Assembly (NCBI GenBank): GCA_039545355.1
Contig: BCJJ01000031.1
Span: 62,001-126,000 of the forward strand
Length of the DNA: 64,000 nt
Reading direction: 5' to 3'
Source: Trichosporon coremiiforme
Lineage: Eukaryota; Basidiomycota; Tremellomycetes; Trichosporonales; Trichosporonaceae
Made by a program: the position numbers and the translations under genes
In this document: piece by piece, positions 1 to 14,200 of the stretch
How positions within the stretch are numbered: the first letter of the stretch is position 1
Layout: every line of letters begins with the position of its first letter
The notes under the pieces: generated by a model
The model's input: the letters and a program-made list of their open reading frames with translations, nothing else
Told to the model about the DNA's origin: nothing
Databases searched by the model: none

Positions 1-3000
1 CGCCTCTTGACCGAAGAGCGTAAGGTATGACTGGGCGTCGGACGTGCTCGAGTCTTCTGACAGACCGTTTAAACTCGCGAGGCGATGAGCGGAGCGGGTT
101 TGACGGGTCGCGGATGGGGATGCACAAGAGCAGTAAGGCAAGTTGTATAGAACAATTTCGCGGTGGTGTGCGATGGGCGGTTGCGCTGGGATGTGCGATG
201 AGTGCTCTGTGCAGTATGCTCCAAGGGGGGTGTGGGATGCGCGCTGGGGCCTTGGTGCGAGGGATGATATATGGGGTCGAGGGAAATATCAGATATCGCT
301 GATGGTCGGCTGGCCAGCTGGACGGTGGTCGCTGGTGGGTGTATCAGAAACCAAGGGTCTCCGTGTGCAGCCCCCCTCCCTTACTTATGATATTTTCTCA
401 GATCTAAGACAAGTCATGCAATGTCCCCAGGTCTTTCACCGCAGGAGCACGCCCAGGAGAACCGGTACCCTACCCTGGCCTCCTTCCTGTGTCCTGGATG
501 GCCGTCAGTCCTGCAGTCCTGGTATCCTGCAGCCTGCCTTCTTTTTCAGCGTCGTCGTACCCCTTTCTGCCCGCTGTCTTTCTTCTCCCATTCTGCCCAT
601 TCTTCCCATTCGGCGCGCCGCGCCCCGCGCACCCTCGTGGGAATGAATCCCCCCTCTCTGCTGCAGACCGCAGACCAGAGCAGTTCAAGTCCACCAGAGT
701 GGGGCATGCTTCCTCTGCCCCGGTCCTGGTCCTGGTTCTGGTCCTGGTCTTGGTGCCGGTCCTGGTGCCTCTCGTCATCCCCCGCCCTGCACCGAACCCG
801 ATCCTGCCCCGGACAGTGGGCCACTCGCGTCAACGCCCTCGATATGCACTTTTCGTTCTGCTGCACTCGCTCGGAGCTGCTCTTGGCGGCGCGCAGCGCT
901 CTCTCTCTGGTCTTTTAATGAGGCGTTCATCCGCGCAGCGCATGAGCTCTTTGCGTGAGCATGCTGGCGTAAGAGTGATCGTGCCAGGGCATTTGGGCGG
1001 GGGGAGGGGCTGCTTCTGATGCTTCGGCTTCTCTTGCTTCTTTCGTCCATGGGCATACGACTGCGACGCAGCACACGAGAACAAGCGAGGCCCAGAACCC
1101 AGCGAGAGGCCGTGAGGAACGCAAGGAACGCTCATCTGGCCGCTGCTCTCCGCCTCCTCTGGGCAAGGCGCGGACAGTTCCACCGGTCTCTTTCCATGCG
1201 ATATAACATCGGCCATCTGTGCCTCTCTCCATCGGCCACCAAAGCAAGTGCAAGTGCCTGCGTACCCCACGCAAGCGTGCAGAGGCACCCAGAGGCACGG
1301 TGCTTTCGCCCTGGTCTAAGCGTGGTCCTGAGCTGTCCCCTGCGTGCGGGGGCGTGCGATGTTCTTTTCTCTGGACCGTGCATTATGCATGGGACAAGTA
1401 AGCGGAGCGGCCAGCGGTCAACGACCAGCGGGGTGCGGGGTGCGGTGAGCGGGCATACCAGGTGGCCGTGATGTCTTCCTCTGCTCAACGTTGATGGGTA
1501 TGGCCCGGCTAGCCTTGGGCTGGAAGGAACGCCTCGTGCCTGTGTCCAATTGATGATGGCGCCAGCAGGGGTGCACAAGGGGTCCAACAAGGGACCTCTC
1601 GAACCAGTCAGGACAGCGCACGCCAACGGCGTCGCTCGCGCCTGTCCAGTTGTCTCCCTGCCAGCCCTGCTCTCCCCATTCACTTGATCTTTTCCTGAGC
1701 TTGTCGAAGCACGATATTGACAGCGAACCAAAGTCCCGGCTGGCAGAACCTACCGGTGTCACCGGGCGTCACCAGCCTGCGACCATTCAGTCCACTGGCG
1801 CACTGGCTTTGCTGGGCGTGGACATGGCGGGCCGCCGCACCCGAGCAGGCCGATAACTCGCCGAGATCCTGGCGCAGCTGGCGCCCGCCTCAGGCAGCCG
1901 CAGCAGGCGGGGGAGCACATGCGAACAGGCTGACAGGCCACGTCTGGGGCAGGTCCAGCATGGGCTGTTTGATGGTCTGACTGACGGCCCGATTGACTGG
2001 CTCGCGGGACCTCGCGGCGCAGCGCCGAGACAATGATCAGGCTGCAGGTTGGCCCAGTCGGGCAGGCTGGTCACGATTGTAACGGTGCCAGCATGTGCCG
2101 GCGTGTGCAAAGCGAGAGCAAAGCCTGTGCCAGGTTGGCGCTACGGTACGCCTCCGAAGACCCGAGAACTCAAAGTCGCGTTGGCGCCGGAGATTCCGGG
2201 CGATCGGGTATGCGAGGTCTGGCAGCAGACTGCCGCGCGTCACCGCGAACGCGCGGTTGGGTGGCGCACTACTTTGTGTGCGCAGATGCGATCCAAGGCG
2301 ATTCAGTTCTCTGCATCCGAACGCACGCGAAAGTCCAAGCAAGTCTAAGCCTTTCCAGAGTGTGCAACACGCAGGTCCAAGCAGATGTGTGCCAAAGGCG
2401 GGCAGGGATCCGCGCTCACTAGCTGTTCTCGGGTCCCCGTTGTCTGGATCGCAAACGCAAGCACACGCAAGCAAGGTCCGACCGCCGGTCCCAGCGTTGC
2501 GGTACTGGCGGTCTAGGCTGTGATCGCTTCCCGCTACCGCTCCGTGCGCTGTGTGTCCTCGGGTACCTACTGCGCGACTGCACTCTCCGTGCACTGTAGG
2601 GCTGGTGACCGAGCGAAAGCCTCCGGCAGCAACAGGCCCTAGCGTGATGCTCCGGAGAGTCCGTGCTGAATGCTCGAGCACCTCGGTACTCCCCGTCAGT
2701 GATGCGGAACCCCCGGCGCGAGTCCATTCTCTACAGGACACGACAAGACAGGAGACAGCAAAAGAGAACAACGCACGGGCCCCATCCTCGCCCGGTCGCC
2801 CGGCGTAGGCACCGAAGCCTCGTTTCTTCATCCCTGCAAGGGCTTGCTGACAGTCCTAGTCCCTGGATGTGCCCGGGGTTCCCCTGTGCCTTGCGGGCGT
2901 TGGGTTTTGGCTTCTGCAGAAGGTCCTGTCCCGCATGCCAATGTTGCGCTTTGACGAACGGACGACCTCGTTATTTCTGACCGCGGAGGTCCATCCTCGA

Positions 3001-6000
3001 CAATCGAGGGTTACGAGTGTTGAGGTGGCAGAAAACGGGGAGGCAGAAGGAGGGCAGCTAGGCAGGGGGGACGGACAAACGTGTCGGTTTTCATTTGTTT
3101 CTATTGTTCTACCAGCTGACAACGGCTCTCACGCGGATATCTGGGCCAATGACATGTCAGACTAGGTGACTAGCCCAGGCCTTTTGCCCTAGATGATCGC
3201 GATCACTGCTCCCTGCTTACGTTCTCTGTACTTCGGGTGACGCTGTCATTTCGCAGCAATATGCTCCCCGTCTAGAGTCCGAACGGTCTCGCAACAGCAA
3301 CAACCTGCCCGTCCTCCTTGTGAAAAGTTCCAGCTGAGGTTGCGGCAACAGGTCTGAGATGAATAGAGACTAACTGTGGGATTCCCGGCATCCCTGGCAT
3401 CAACCCACTGCTCGAGATAGAGTTCGCCGAGCGAAGTATCCAGCGCACAGCGTGAACTCTATTCTCTCACCGCAGACTGACGCGGCCCTACTTCGCGCCG
3501 GCGCTGTCGTGTGCGCAGATGTTCCTGCGTGTTCCTGTAAGGTGGGGTGCAAACTTTGCAGGACCCAGTGTGCTTTGGCTGGATCCAGCGGGCATCTTGA
3601 TGTGACAAACGGTCCCAATGGCGTAGCTACTAGAGTAAGATGTGTCGCAAGCGAAGGGGTAGCGGAGCGCAAGTCAAAGCGGAGACGGGCAAGCGAAGGG
3701 GAGGTGTGTTTTCGTGACGCGGCGGTGTGTGCGGCCCGGAGGGCCCGGAGGGGCCATTGGATTGCGTACTTCCACAGATTCCTGCGATCCTCCTGTCCAA
3801 AATGTGCACTGTTGTTTTGCTACTGTTCGGCGTTCCTGATGCAGTCGGAGAGACGAGCGAAGCTGTTGCGGAGAGGAACCCGCAGTATGTCCAGAGGGAG
3901 TACTCTATCAGTGTCGTAGACATGTTCACATGCTTGCACTTATTCATCGACGGAGAAACCATTCGAACGCGCCACGCGGGATTGCGTTCTACGCCGGAAT
4001 TCTTCTGCGAAGGAGCACCAGCAGCAGCGGGCATGATCGAGGGCACATCCAATGCATCGGTAACGGCAACAGAATAACAGAAGCAGCAGCGAATGCAATT
4101 CATGAGTCCGCTGCTGAGTAATGAGCGTAAAGGCACAGGAGCGGCTCCGCTGTCTTGGTCCAGGAGGTGTCTCGCCGTATTCAGAGACGGGAAGACCATG
4201 ACCCAGGAAAAGAACAGACGGAGCTAGGATGTCGGGTGCGGTGACGTCGTTACGTTCGACATCCGTGCGACATGTGCTCGCGCCATGTTTCGCAGCACGC
4301 AGCGAGTGCAAGACAGCATCGGCGGCATGCAAGCCTTTTCCAGAAGACCGTCGCCCAAAAAGACTCATGGATTCACCATTTATCCATTGGAACGGCCGAG
4401 GCACCACCGGACACGGTCTGTGTATGATTTCCATTCCTATCGCCTTTCACCTTCGGCTTTGATATAGCGAACTCGGAACAGCGTTCGCGCGCTGATGACA
4501 AGAGGGGCACGTATCGCGGCTCATCCTTCCCTGTAGTCTAGGCTATAGGAAAGGCTCAGAAACGGACACTCTGATCGTCGCGAGTGCATGCCACAGGACA
4601 CGGCCGATCACAACGCAAGGTGTCCAGGATATCGCGGATAACGCGGAGTAAGAGCGGACAGAGCGCGATGTCCACCGCCTTCCGTTGCGAGACTGATGAA
4701 GCGGGGAGAGCTTTCCCAGGATTCTGCAGGAGCAAAGAATAGGGTCGCGCGACCCCTGCTCATGTCCTGCAACCTCCGCTCCCAGATATTTCCAGGAACG
4801 AGGAGGGGACGGTCACGGAGGTCACGGGCAAGGATGCACTCCGTTTTGCGGCCTGAGTGGACTCCCTCCACTGGTGCGGTCGTTGCGAGGTCCTCCTTGC
4901 TGACAAACCTGCAGGAAAGGATACTCCTGGATTCAACTCCTGACAGACGGGGCCGCGACGCCCACTCTCGCCGATGTCGGGGGCACTGCGTCACTTGACC
5001 ACTCACATCTGAACTCTCTCGGAGCCGCGGCTCTCGCAGTCCAGCCAAAGGCAGTACCAGCGACGTCTGAATCGTTTCAGAACCGCCACAGGTTACTGTC
5101 GCGATGGTGGCGGCCTATCACATGCACTCATGATGACGGCGCCGCCGACATCGGAGCCTCAGCGCCGCGGTGTGTCCGACGCCCTTGCTCCCCAACTTTC
5201 GGTGGCCAGTGAGGAGCGTCGAAGAACGCCTCGTCATGTAACTCTCCGCGGCTGTCCGCTGGGTGTCCGAGACGTCGGAGACGGCGAGCCAAGCAGATTT
5301 GCAAGCGCTGAACGTGGGCGTTCTTGACCTTTCGGAAGCTTTCTTCCCCGCATGCCTCACGCCGCACCCGCAGCGACCGTACAGTCCTCCAGATCGCTGG
5401 ATCGGGGCGAGATCGACTGCGTCCGAACAAGCGGGCCGCCCAGATCTCACACAGCTTGGCTGTGCTGCGCCGCGGCACTGTCTCCGTGACTGAGCGCCGT
5501 GCGCCGAGCGCCGTCGATCGGAGTGTTGGGGATGAGACGTATCCCCTCGCGACTCAGGCCTGGGATCGCAAGCACCGGAGCGTTTCGAGCACCAAGCACT
5601 GTTCGCGGATGGCGCATCGCAAAACCTGATGCATACCTGATGCAGGGTCCGACGGTGGCCCAAGCTTTACGAAGAATTCCAGGATGTCGTAGGATAATTT
5701 GCAGGATATCCAGTCCGCAGCATGGCTAGCGTGATCTTAGCGCCTCTCCAGGGAATGTGCACGCCGCTGTACCGGTGACTTTTGTAACCGTTTCGAGCGT
5801 CCTGGGGGCCTTTCGAGTGATCATCACAAACCTGCAATGCAGCAGCCCCCCTGCATGACTGAGAGGGGCAAAACCTTACTGCCTTCTGCACACCTGCTCT
5901 TGGCAAAGCCCGCAGCCAATTTTATGCTTCAAATCGCGGGCAGCAAACATTGCTCCGCCGCCTTTCTCGCGGTCCGTGCTGAATACGAACCGCCGGCATC

Positions 6001-9000
6001 TGGTATCTTCACATGCGATACGAGCCTCACCCTCCTTTGCACTCTTCGCTAGCCTGCTCGCTCGCTCGCAAGCCGCGCGACTTGTTAGTGAGGCTCGAAG
6101 TTCCGGAAAAACAGCCCTGGAACCATTCAGTCATCAATCCGTGGCTGCAAGCAGCCCTCTGCTGAATAGCAGCGGTCCTGCCCGGTTTGCTTCTGTATGA
6201 CTGTTTCCATGCCAAACTCCCTGTCTTGACGGCCAGCCAGCGTGCGATAACTGGTCCAGAAACAGACACGAGCCAAAAATGTCCCATGCGTGTCACTGGA
6301 CGAGCACGCGAGTATCGACGCCCCACTTCGGCGTTCCTTACGTCTGGGTCTCCCCCACCTTCCTTCTCCAGTGCAGCGCCCTCATTCCTTCCTTGAATGA
6401 CCGGTGACTGCAGCCATCGCCGAGCAAACGCAACGCGCAGCAGAAGCGCAGACGACCATGCAGCATGCAGACGGCTCACGCACGCGGGGTTCAAGTTTGG
6501 GAAAGTGTGGCGTACGCTTACGCTGCATCGGTTACGCGAGCGTCCAACCGGAGTGAGCGTCAAGGTCCGGGTTCTCCGGTCCACTTGACCCAGTCCACAG
6601 GTCCAACCAGTGCAAAGGACCTTAGGACTCCGGGAACACCGCCGCCAGGACCGCCAGGACCGATTCAGACCGCGCCAATGGGCCCTCTGGGGAAGCTGAA
6701 TGCACGGAATGTGGTGTCTCACAGCGACACTGGGCCAGAACACTTCAAGTACTTCAGACGACAGGAGACGACACGAGGCGAGCTTACGTCACGCGCGTCC
6801 ACCGATCGTGGCAAATTGACTACCCCTTCGCCGTCGTGTTATCCTCGGTCGGCACGGACACTTTCGGGACTGATGCAACAGAGCCTGCCATTGTGTAAGG
6901 GGCTCGTGGGCGCCGTGCTCGGTCGCACACATCGGTGCCCGGAGCTTGGCAGTCAGACTGCGGCGCCAGCCGTGCTCAGTGACAGTCGCGATAATCCACG
7001 GAGAGAACGCCGCTTCTGGCCATACTCGCTGACCCAAAATCACATACCGCACGCCTCCTATCCGCAGCCGCGCGACCATGTGGAGATCGGAAAACGGCCG
7101 AATGGAAAATGGACGCCGATAAGGGACGCAGTCGATTCTGTATGCGGCTAGCAGTCTGGCACCTCGAAAGAGGTCGTGTAAGTGCGATCGCGATGAGAAA
7201 ATAGAACACTCCGAGGGTCACTCCGAGGACCGCACCGAGGTCGAGGGTGACATTCGTGGAACCGAGCAATCGTGCGCAGCACACTACCAGAATCCGATCG
7301 AGCGTGCCAGTCTGATCGGCGTCACTTGGCCATTCCGCCCTACCGCCGTAGACAGCGCGCGGGGGACGTTGTACCGCACATGATGGCTGACCTCCGCGGA
7401 GCATCCGCTACACGTGCTTACGACAAATGGCCATGCTGTTAGCAACACGTGAGGGAGAAATTGTACTCGTGACGGGGCCCCACTGTTTGGTTCACGCTTC
7501 CCCTTCCTTGATGTCACTTCGACGACTCACTAAGCGCTGGCCAGCGTGCTCTGAGGCGCTTTAGGAAGTGGGGACAGCCACGGGCGTGGGTTGGTGCGAG
7601 TGTTTCGAGCATCACGGATTGGTGTGGACGCCTCCCTGTCGTCTTCTTCTCGGCTAAGCACAACCGGGGTCGCGACTTCATGTTGGGTGCCAAGATCCGA
7701 GGTCGATCCTGCCCAGCAGGCGTGACAGAACCTGAGGCAGCGATGAGCGGCTTTGGGTCGCTGAGAACTGGAATCAGCATGGCGTACTGACGGTCTCGCG
7801 ATTCGAGGACGGCTTAAGGATCAGCCGTCACTCAGGACTCGCACGACCTGCGAACCGTATGGACAAGTTGGTGTGGCGCACCGCACCCATGGGCCGGGAG
7901 GGGCCAGGATGGCGGCCTGGCGGCGCCATCCATTGATCCACCGAGACCCAGAAGACCGAGTAAGAGTTTTTCCCAAACTGCACACCTCCTGCACATCCCC
8001 CTTCTCGGATACGCTAGCACGAGCGTTGATCTGCAAGGTGCACGGAAGCAGGCTCCAGGCTACCCCTCAGGCCCACCGAAAGAGCACGATCGTCATTACT
8101 GGTGGACATAGCTCGCTCGCGAGAGAGCGTGGCGCGGTCACACGTTCCGGCGTACAGCCGGTATGGCGCCCAGCCGCCGCATGCCTACTCGGAAGAACCC
8201 CGCCCAGGTGCTGTCTCAGTCTCACGCGGAGGCGTTGGCGCTCGGCGACTGCCAAGAATCTGGTTTCACACACACACATGGGCGCAGACAGATAGACAGA
8301 CCGGACAGCTCTAGCCGGATTGGCGGACTGGAAGACATGATCTGCCTAATGTTGAGAGACGTCCAGAAAAAAAGTTCGAAGACAACGCTGATAAGGAAAA
8401 ACGGCCCGACTGTGGCATGTGGCAAGGTTGTACTGCCGATGTTGATGTAGTGATAAGTTATACGAGGTCCCATGGACCCCAACTCACGTGTGATTCAGGT
8501 GCAGGAAGAGGGGTCTCCGGTGCTCAGTAGGCGAAACTAGCCGATACTGTGAGCTGTTGTTCGCGAGGGGCTTCGTTCAGAGCGACGATCGCCCCATTGT
8601 ATCTGTATTCCTCTCGTCTGTCCAGCGATCGCAAGGCCACAATTCCCTCCTTCCTTGAAACCGGACGGCGCTGCAGCGGGAAACTCAGGTAGACCAGCTT
8701 GCGGTTGAGTCCGTCCCCGTCTGTCATGTGTGCCGAGGATTTCGCTCCAAAGATGCAACGCCAAAGCGGAGTAAAGAGAACCTAGACTGTCTGCACGAGG
8801 GCGGGCGGGCGGTGGCGACGAATGTCTAGCGGCTTGCGCTGCACTTCCCCCAAACAGTGTTTACTCGACTGTGGTCGCCGATCAGAGGAAGGGACGGAGA
8901 GGCTTAGAACGGAACAACCTGTCGAAGCGCAGCTCACAGGTACCCCAAACCCTCAGCAGTCGCCGAGCGGACAAGACCAGTCAGAATTCGAGCTACTTTT

Positions 9001-10680
9001 GCGGATATCGTGCTGTCCATTTGGAGTTTACGGTACGTCTGTGCCTCAGTGGTTGGAAAACGTGGCGAGTCTCATTCAGATGTAGGTCCAGGTTGAGGTC
9101 ATGTTAACCGTATTCTCACAGTTACACCGATCACGGCCCACGTCAGGCAGCCCGAGTTGGGGCATTTCGTAAGCATAGGCAACAGCAACTTGCGACTGTC
9201 TTTGATTCGGGTGGCTGTAGCACACTTTACTGAAGCAGGGCTTGGCTCTGGGCATCGTTTCGGAAGTGAGGTAGTGATTCAGAACGACACATTACGTGGC
9301 GTGTCTGTTTCTCACGTCAACATGACCAACCTAGGCTGAAACAGCCCTTCAACTTCCATCGTTGCACACGTACAGGGCAAAGTGCCGGTGGACGCCTGAC
9401 GGAGTTACGAGCAAACGTTCAGGGGGTAAAGAGCCTGACGGATAGCAGTGTGGTGTAGCCCAGATTCTCGACCGCCGGCGACTGCGAGGCGGCCCGCATA
9501 GGGCCAGCTCCAACTTCGTCCAAGACATTGCGACCTGTTTGAGCTACACTCCTCGCGAGGCAGCTTATACTGCGAAGTGCAGACTGCCAGTGCCCTGCTG
9601 TGGGTAGTAGGTCAGTGATCGCCCTTGAGACAAACCATCACGCACAGTGCTAGGTCCTTCCTTCCCTGCTGTCAGTGCAGTTGTCAGCGCTGATAACTAT
9701 CTGGTCGCCGGATAGTCGCGAACCCAGGGTGATCACAGGGGCCACTGTGCCATGCAGCCATGCTTGAGGAAGAAGTAAACGAGGAGGTGCGCGGATGTTC
9801 GCGTGGCCAAGAATCAGATCAAGATGGAATTTCTTGGATCCGTTTGCCGCAGATTATGACGCACTGTTCCTGTGGCATATCGCAGCGCTGCCAACACGGC
9901 AGAGCAAATAGCAGGCGTGAAGTGAAGCAATTGCACATGGTCAATTGGAAAGTTGTTGACGTTCCTTAATGTGAAGTCGATGACGAAGAGGCTTCAGTAC
10001 ATTGGAGCGGCCGATAATCGGAATCAGATCGTCATCGCTGTTGACTACCGGCGCTTGTGTGAGCTTTGCGGGGCTAATACGCTTGAGAACAAGGATGGCA
10101 TCGCCTCACTGCCACTGCACGGGGAGAACCAGCCATGTCAGGCGGCACACTGTTACCATACGCAAAGCGGTGTTGGGAAGTGATCTAAACATGCAGTGTT
10201 GGAAAACGGTGAGAAAGTGAAGCGGGTGGTGTCACTGGTGGATCGGCCATCAGCGGTTACCTGGATCTCTCATGAGGTTGTGAACTCAAATTGGACGGGT
10301 TCCCCGCTGAACGTGCGTGGTGGCCGAGCGAAGTCAGTAGCGGGTAGAAGATGGCGGCGGGATCATGAGGGCACAGAGGTCTGTCTGGATGGGTGGCAAG
10401 AGTGGAATGATGTATGCCAGTCGAAGGTGTTCTGAAACGAGACGCGTCAAGCTCTCATCGGCCATGGTCGAAGGGCGATGAACGGCGGCGCCGGACTCGC
10501 GAAACAGCTTGGAGAGGGAGGAAAGGGCAACCCCTAGTCCCGTAAATGAACTATTACAGCATGGTTGATCAGCGATTGCAGTGTTGTAATTTCAATTAGA
10601 AAAAGCTCTAATACCTGGCTGGGCGACCCTGGGCGCGTCCTGGAATCGCGGCGCAAGCCAGCACTGGTAGCTTGGAACCG
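1..10680. other. Gene-free left region
   Basis: No gene can be supported here. Open frames are short (most under 270 codons), overlap on both strands, are rich in Arg, Ser, Cys, His and Pro, and show none of the conserved motifs, codon bias or paired splice signals that mark every gene to the right. No telomere-type repeat, rRNA or tRNA was recognised. Small local features are a GGTCCT minisatellite near 720 and a short CA run near 8270. It may be a large intergenic, subtelomeric or pericentromeric block or decayed mobile DNA; the sequence alone does not decide. Confidence 0.6.
718..772. repeat. GGTCCT-type minisatellite
   Basis: Imperfect tandem array of a 6-base unit (CTGGTC/CTGGTT variants), about nine units. 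It produces the artificial Arg-Thr and Gln-Asp repeats seen in overlapping frames on the minus strand, which is one reason not to call genes there. Confidence 0.7.
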
Positions 10681-11244
10681 GCCTGAGCTCCCCCCAGTCA
10701 ACCACCCCTTCCTTCCATTCATCGTCGTCATACCACTTGCGCTCCTCATATTCCTTTTTGATCCCAAGCACTCCCGACCACTTACCTGCACTCCTTAACA
10801 ACTCTTGCTGCCGGTCTGTACGCATCCGACTCCTCCACCCGACTTGGATCTATTGATTTGCTTGTTATTCCCCCTCGACCACACATCGTTATTGCCTCTT
10901 CCGGGCGACCCACGACTTATCCCTCGGCAACCTCCCGTTCGTCCCACCTCCCTCCAATTTAGCCCCTCCTACGACGGGGACTGAACATTACGACCACCTC
11001 ATTCTCTCTGTGTTTTCCGTGCACTTCATCCTGTTCCCGCGCCAACCGCGACATCGACATCAAAGCGCCGGCTTATCCTCGCTGTATTCGAAGCACCTCG
11101 CAGCCTTCATCTGTGCTCTGTTCGTCTCTACCCGCGTCATTGCGACGCTTCTTTCTTGAGCGCCTCCCAACTCCCTGCTTCCATTACCGCCGCGCTCGGC
11201 GGCATTGCTAGACGTCGTTAAAGCGTATGCTATAACGCGTCACA
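10681..11244 (+). promoter_or_regulatory. Pyrimidine-rich promoter/leader of the kinase gene
   Basis: This stretch is strongly C+T rich on the plus strand, as is common for fungal promoters and 5' leaders, and ends at the kinase start codon. It contains a three-codon upstream ORF (ATG CTA TAA at 11227-11235) ending nine bases before the main ATG. No TATA box was recognised. The transcription start is not determinable. Confidence 0.45.
11227..11235 (+). promoter_or_regulatory. Minimal upstream ORF (Met-Leu-stop)
   Basis: ATG-CTA-TAA lies directly before the kinase ATG with only nine bases between. If the transcript starts upstream, ribosomes must bypass it or reinitiate over a very short distance. 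Translation is not shown by sequence alone. Confidence 0.35.
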
Positions 11245-14200
11245 ATGGCCGTCGCCTCCCAATTGGGGTTAAGGCAGAACCACAGCCATTCTAGTCATGC
11301 CGCCAATGCTCAACAAGCTCAGGTAAGTCTAATCATGTTGTTGTGACGTGATGGCTTGCTAACGCGACAGCTTGCAAATGCTTACCAGGACCTTGCTCGC
11401 GAACTCGCATCGGACCAGATCAAGGTCGTTGGGGGTTATACTCTGGGCAAGGTCATCGGCGAAGGTGGGTCACATCGCTGTGTAAGCTGACATTCCAGGT
11501 ACATTTGGCAGCGTGCACATTGCGTCCCATCGCGTCACGGGTACTCGATGCGCGATAAAGAAGATTCCAAAGTCGGCCACACCGCAACTGACGCGTGAGA
11601 TCCACCACCATCGTCGGCTGCACCACCCACACATTGTTCATCTCCATGAGACTATCGCTACGGAGTCGCACATCTGGCTGGTTTCGGAGCTTTGCTCTGG
11701 TGGCGAACTTTTCGACTACCTCGTTGAACGCGGTCGGCTGTTGGAAGGAGAAGCCCGTCGATTGTTCGGAGAGCTATGTACGGCGGTCGGCTACTTGCAT
11801 CGCCAAGGCGTCGTTCATCGTGACCTCAAGCTAGAAAATGTCCTCTTGGACGGCGAGATGCGCGTAAAGCTCGGAGATCTGGGCTTCGCACGAGAGTACC
11901 AGCGGGGAAGACTGCTCGATACGTACTGCGGTACCACAGGTGAGTCATCGTAACCTACAACCTAGCTGACGAGTCAGGCTACGCCTCGCCGGAAATGCTT
12001 GCCTGCAAGAAGTACCTTGGCGTCGAGACAGACATCTGGTCTTTGGGCATCATTCTGTACACGCTCCTCTGCGGCGGTCTTCCGTTCGATGATGACGACG
12101 AGCGCGTCATGAAGGACCTGATCCAGAAGGGAGAGTACGAAGAACCAGAATGGCTGTCCGAGGGTGAGTAGCACGACCCCCCCTCCCTCCGATGACTGAT
12201 GTCTCGTAGAAGCCCGCTCCCTCATTCGCAGCATGCTGCAGCACGAGCCGGCCGATCGACCCTCGATGGAGGAGATCCTGACACACCCTTGGTTCAAGAA
12301 GACGCTGTACGACAGTGTCACTGGCGCTACCAGCACGGACGACCCCAGGTCTTTGGCCAGTGTACCGGCTTCGCCTATGGCAATGCAGACAAGCTTCTCG
12401 GACACCTCGCGATCCGGAATGCCGTCTCCAGCTTCATCGTTCCCTTTCTCGCCACGCACCTCACGACAGCGGTCCCAAATAATCGAACCGTCGGCCCCGA
12501 ACGCGGACATGGACAGCGTTCAGTCTGAAACGTCCTTCGACTTCAGCGACACTGTGCCCGGGAAACCGACTTCGGGCGATACATCTCCTACGACTGCCGA
12601 AACCGAGGAAGACGCACTTCAAACGGAATGCCCTCAGCTCAACGAGAAGACACTTGAATTGCTGCACCGGAACTCATCGCAGAGTACGATTCGACATGCC
12701 CCCGACGGGTCTAGCACGTCAAACTTGTCACTCAGGAGCCGCTTGGCGAAGAATTCGAGTGTCGAGTTTGTCGACGACGAGGATCAGGTCACTCCCAGAG
12801 AAAACAAGCGTTTGAGCACTAGCAGTCTGCCAATGATCGACGAGCGATCATCATCTCACACGCACCTCCCTTTAGCCGAGCATTCTCGCACGCCGCTACG
12901 CACCAAGCGACGCAGCCTGACGAGTCAGCTCACGATGGAGCGACGACACAGTCACCAATCCATGTCGAGCCAGTGGCAAGCCTTTCCTGCGGAGGACTAC
13001 CTCGAAATTCTCAACGCCGATCGTCCGCCGCTGTTCTCTACCCCAAGCGAAAAGCTCTTGCTGTCGCGGTTATCGGATCTGGGCTTTGACACCGGTCAGC
13101 TCATGCACAGCGTCCGAAGCGATGCTTGTGATACCAGCGCTGCAATGTGGTGGATTTTGCGGCTGAAGCAACTGGAGCGTGGGGAGACGGACGACCTGGT
13201 CCAGTCCCGGCAGGAGAAGCGTAAGGAGCGCCGTCAACGTCGCAAGACCGAGAAGGCGACCCCGAACGTCACCCTGGTCGAGCCATCGCTCTATACCGAG
13301 TCAGGACCACCATCACGACGGAGATCACACGAGGAGAATTTCCTCGCGTCCTCCACAGCAAGCAGCTTTAACCCTCCGGAACAGACACAGCTCCAGCCAC
13401 CGTCAAGCTGTGCTTCACCCACTTCACCTAGCACACCGCAAGACCAGTCTCCGCTGAAGGAACGCAAGTCGCGGCAATCCCTCAACATGCTTCAAAGAGC
13501 GACATCTGTTTTCGTGGGAGCCAAGCATGGCGTCAGTAAGAATGGGCACGCGGATAGAACCGACCGTTCAACTCCGGAGGCAGATCTCAAGACTGCTCGG
13601 GCGGAGTCTCCCACCAAGCGTGCCCTGTTAGGTCATGGTGTGCCGACTATCCCCATTCTACCGACTAAGATCAGCAAAAGCGACAGCGATCCGATATTGG
13701 CGGCGGCCGATTTACCGCCTAAGACTCCTCCGCAGGCTGCGAGTCCCGCCCGCAGTATTCCTGAGCAACAGCAACAGGGACAGGGTCAGCAGGCTGGCCA
13801 GCCACCAAAGGGACCAAAGAAGGACTCACTCTGGACGACCTTCCGCCACCTCTTCATCGAAGACAAGCGCAGGAGGAAGGCCGCCCGGGAAGAGAACCCC
13901 GCGCCGCCCCCTGTACGGCCTCCGCCTGTGATTCCCTCTCGCGGCTTGAGTGCGCGTGGCATGTCGCGGACGTCGCTGCCGAGTTCGAGCCGACGAACAA
14001 GCATTGACGGCCGGGCTTTGTACAGCCACCGATCTTCCGGCCTCAACAGTCGCCGAAGCTCTGTTACTTCCATGAATCAGGACTTTACCATCAACAAGTT
14101 CGATGGACTCAACCTCAACCGCAGGACTTCGGAGCGATCTACCAAGAGCGCCATGTCTGCGCGGAGCGGCGCAAGCACGCCTAGCGAACGGCTCAGCCGC

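Noticed and set aside
2037..2831. 264-codon ORF on the minus strand in the left gene-free region
   Set aside because: Composition resembles translated non-coding DNA and several similar ORFs overlap it on the other strand.
9953..10183. Possible Ty3/gypsy reverse-transcriptase relic (an AVDYRRL-like string)
   Set aside because: Only one short resemblance; neighbouring residues do not follow the RT core order and no integrase, protease or LTR is seen.
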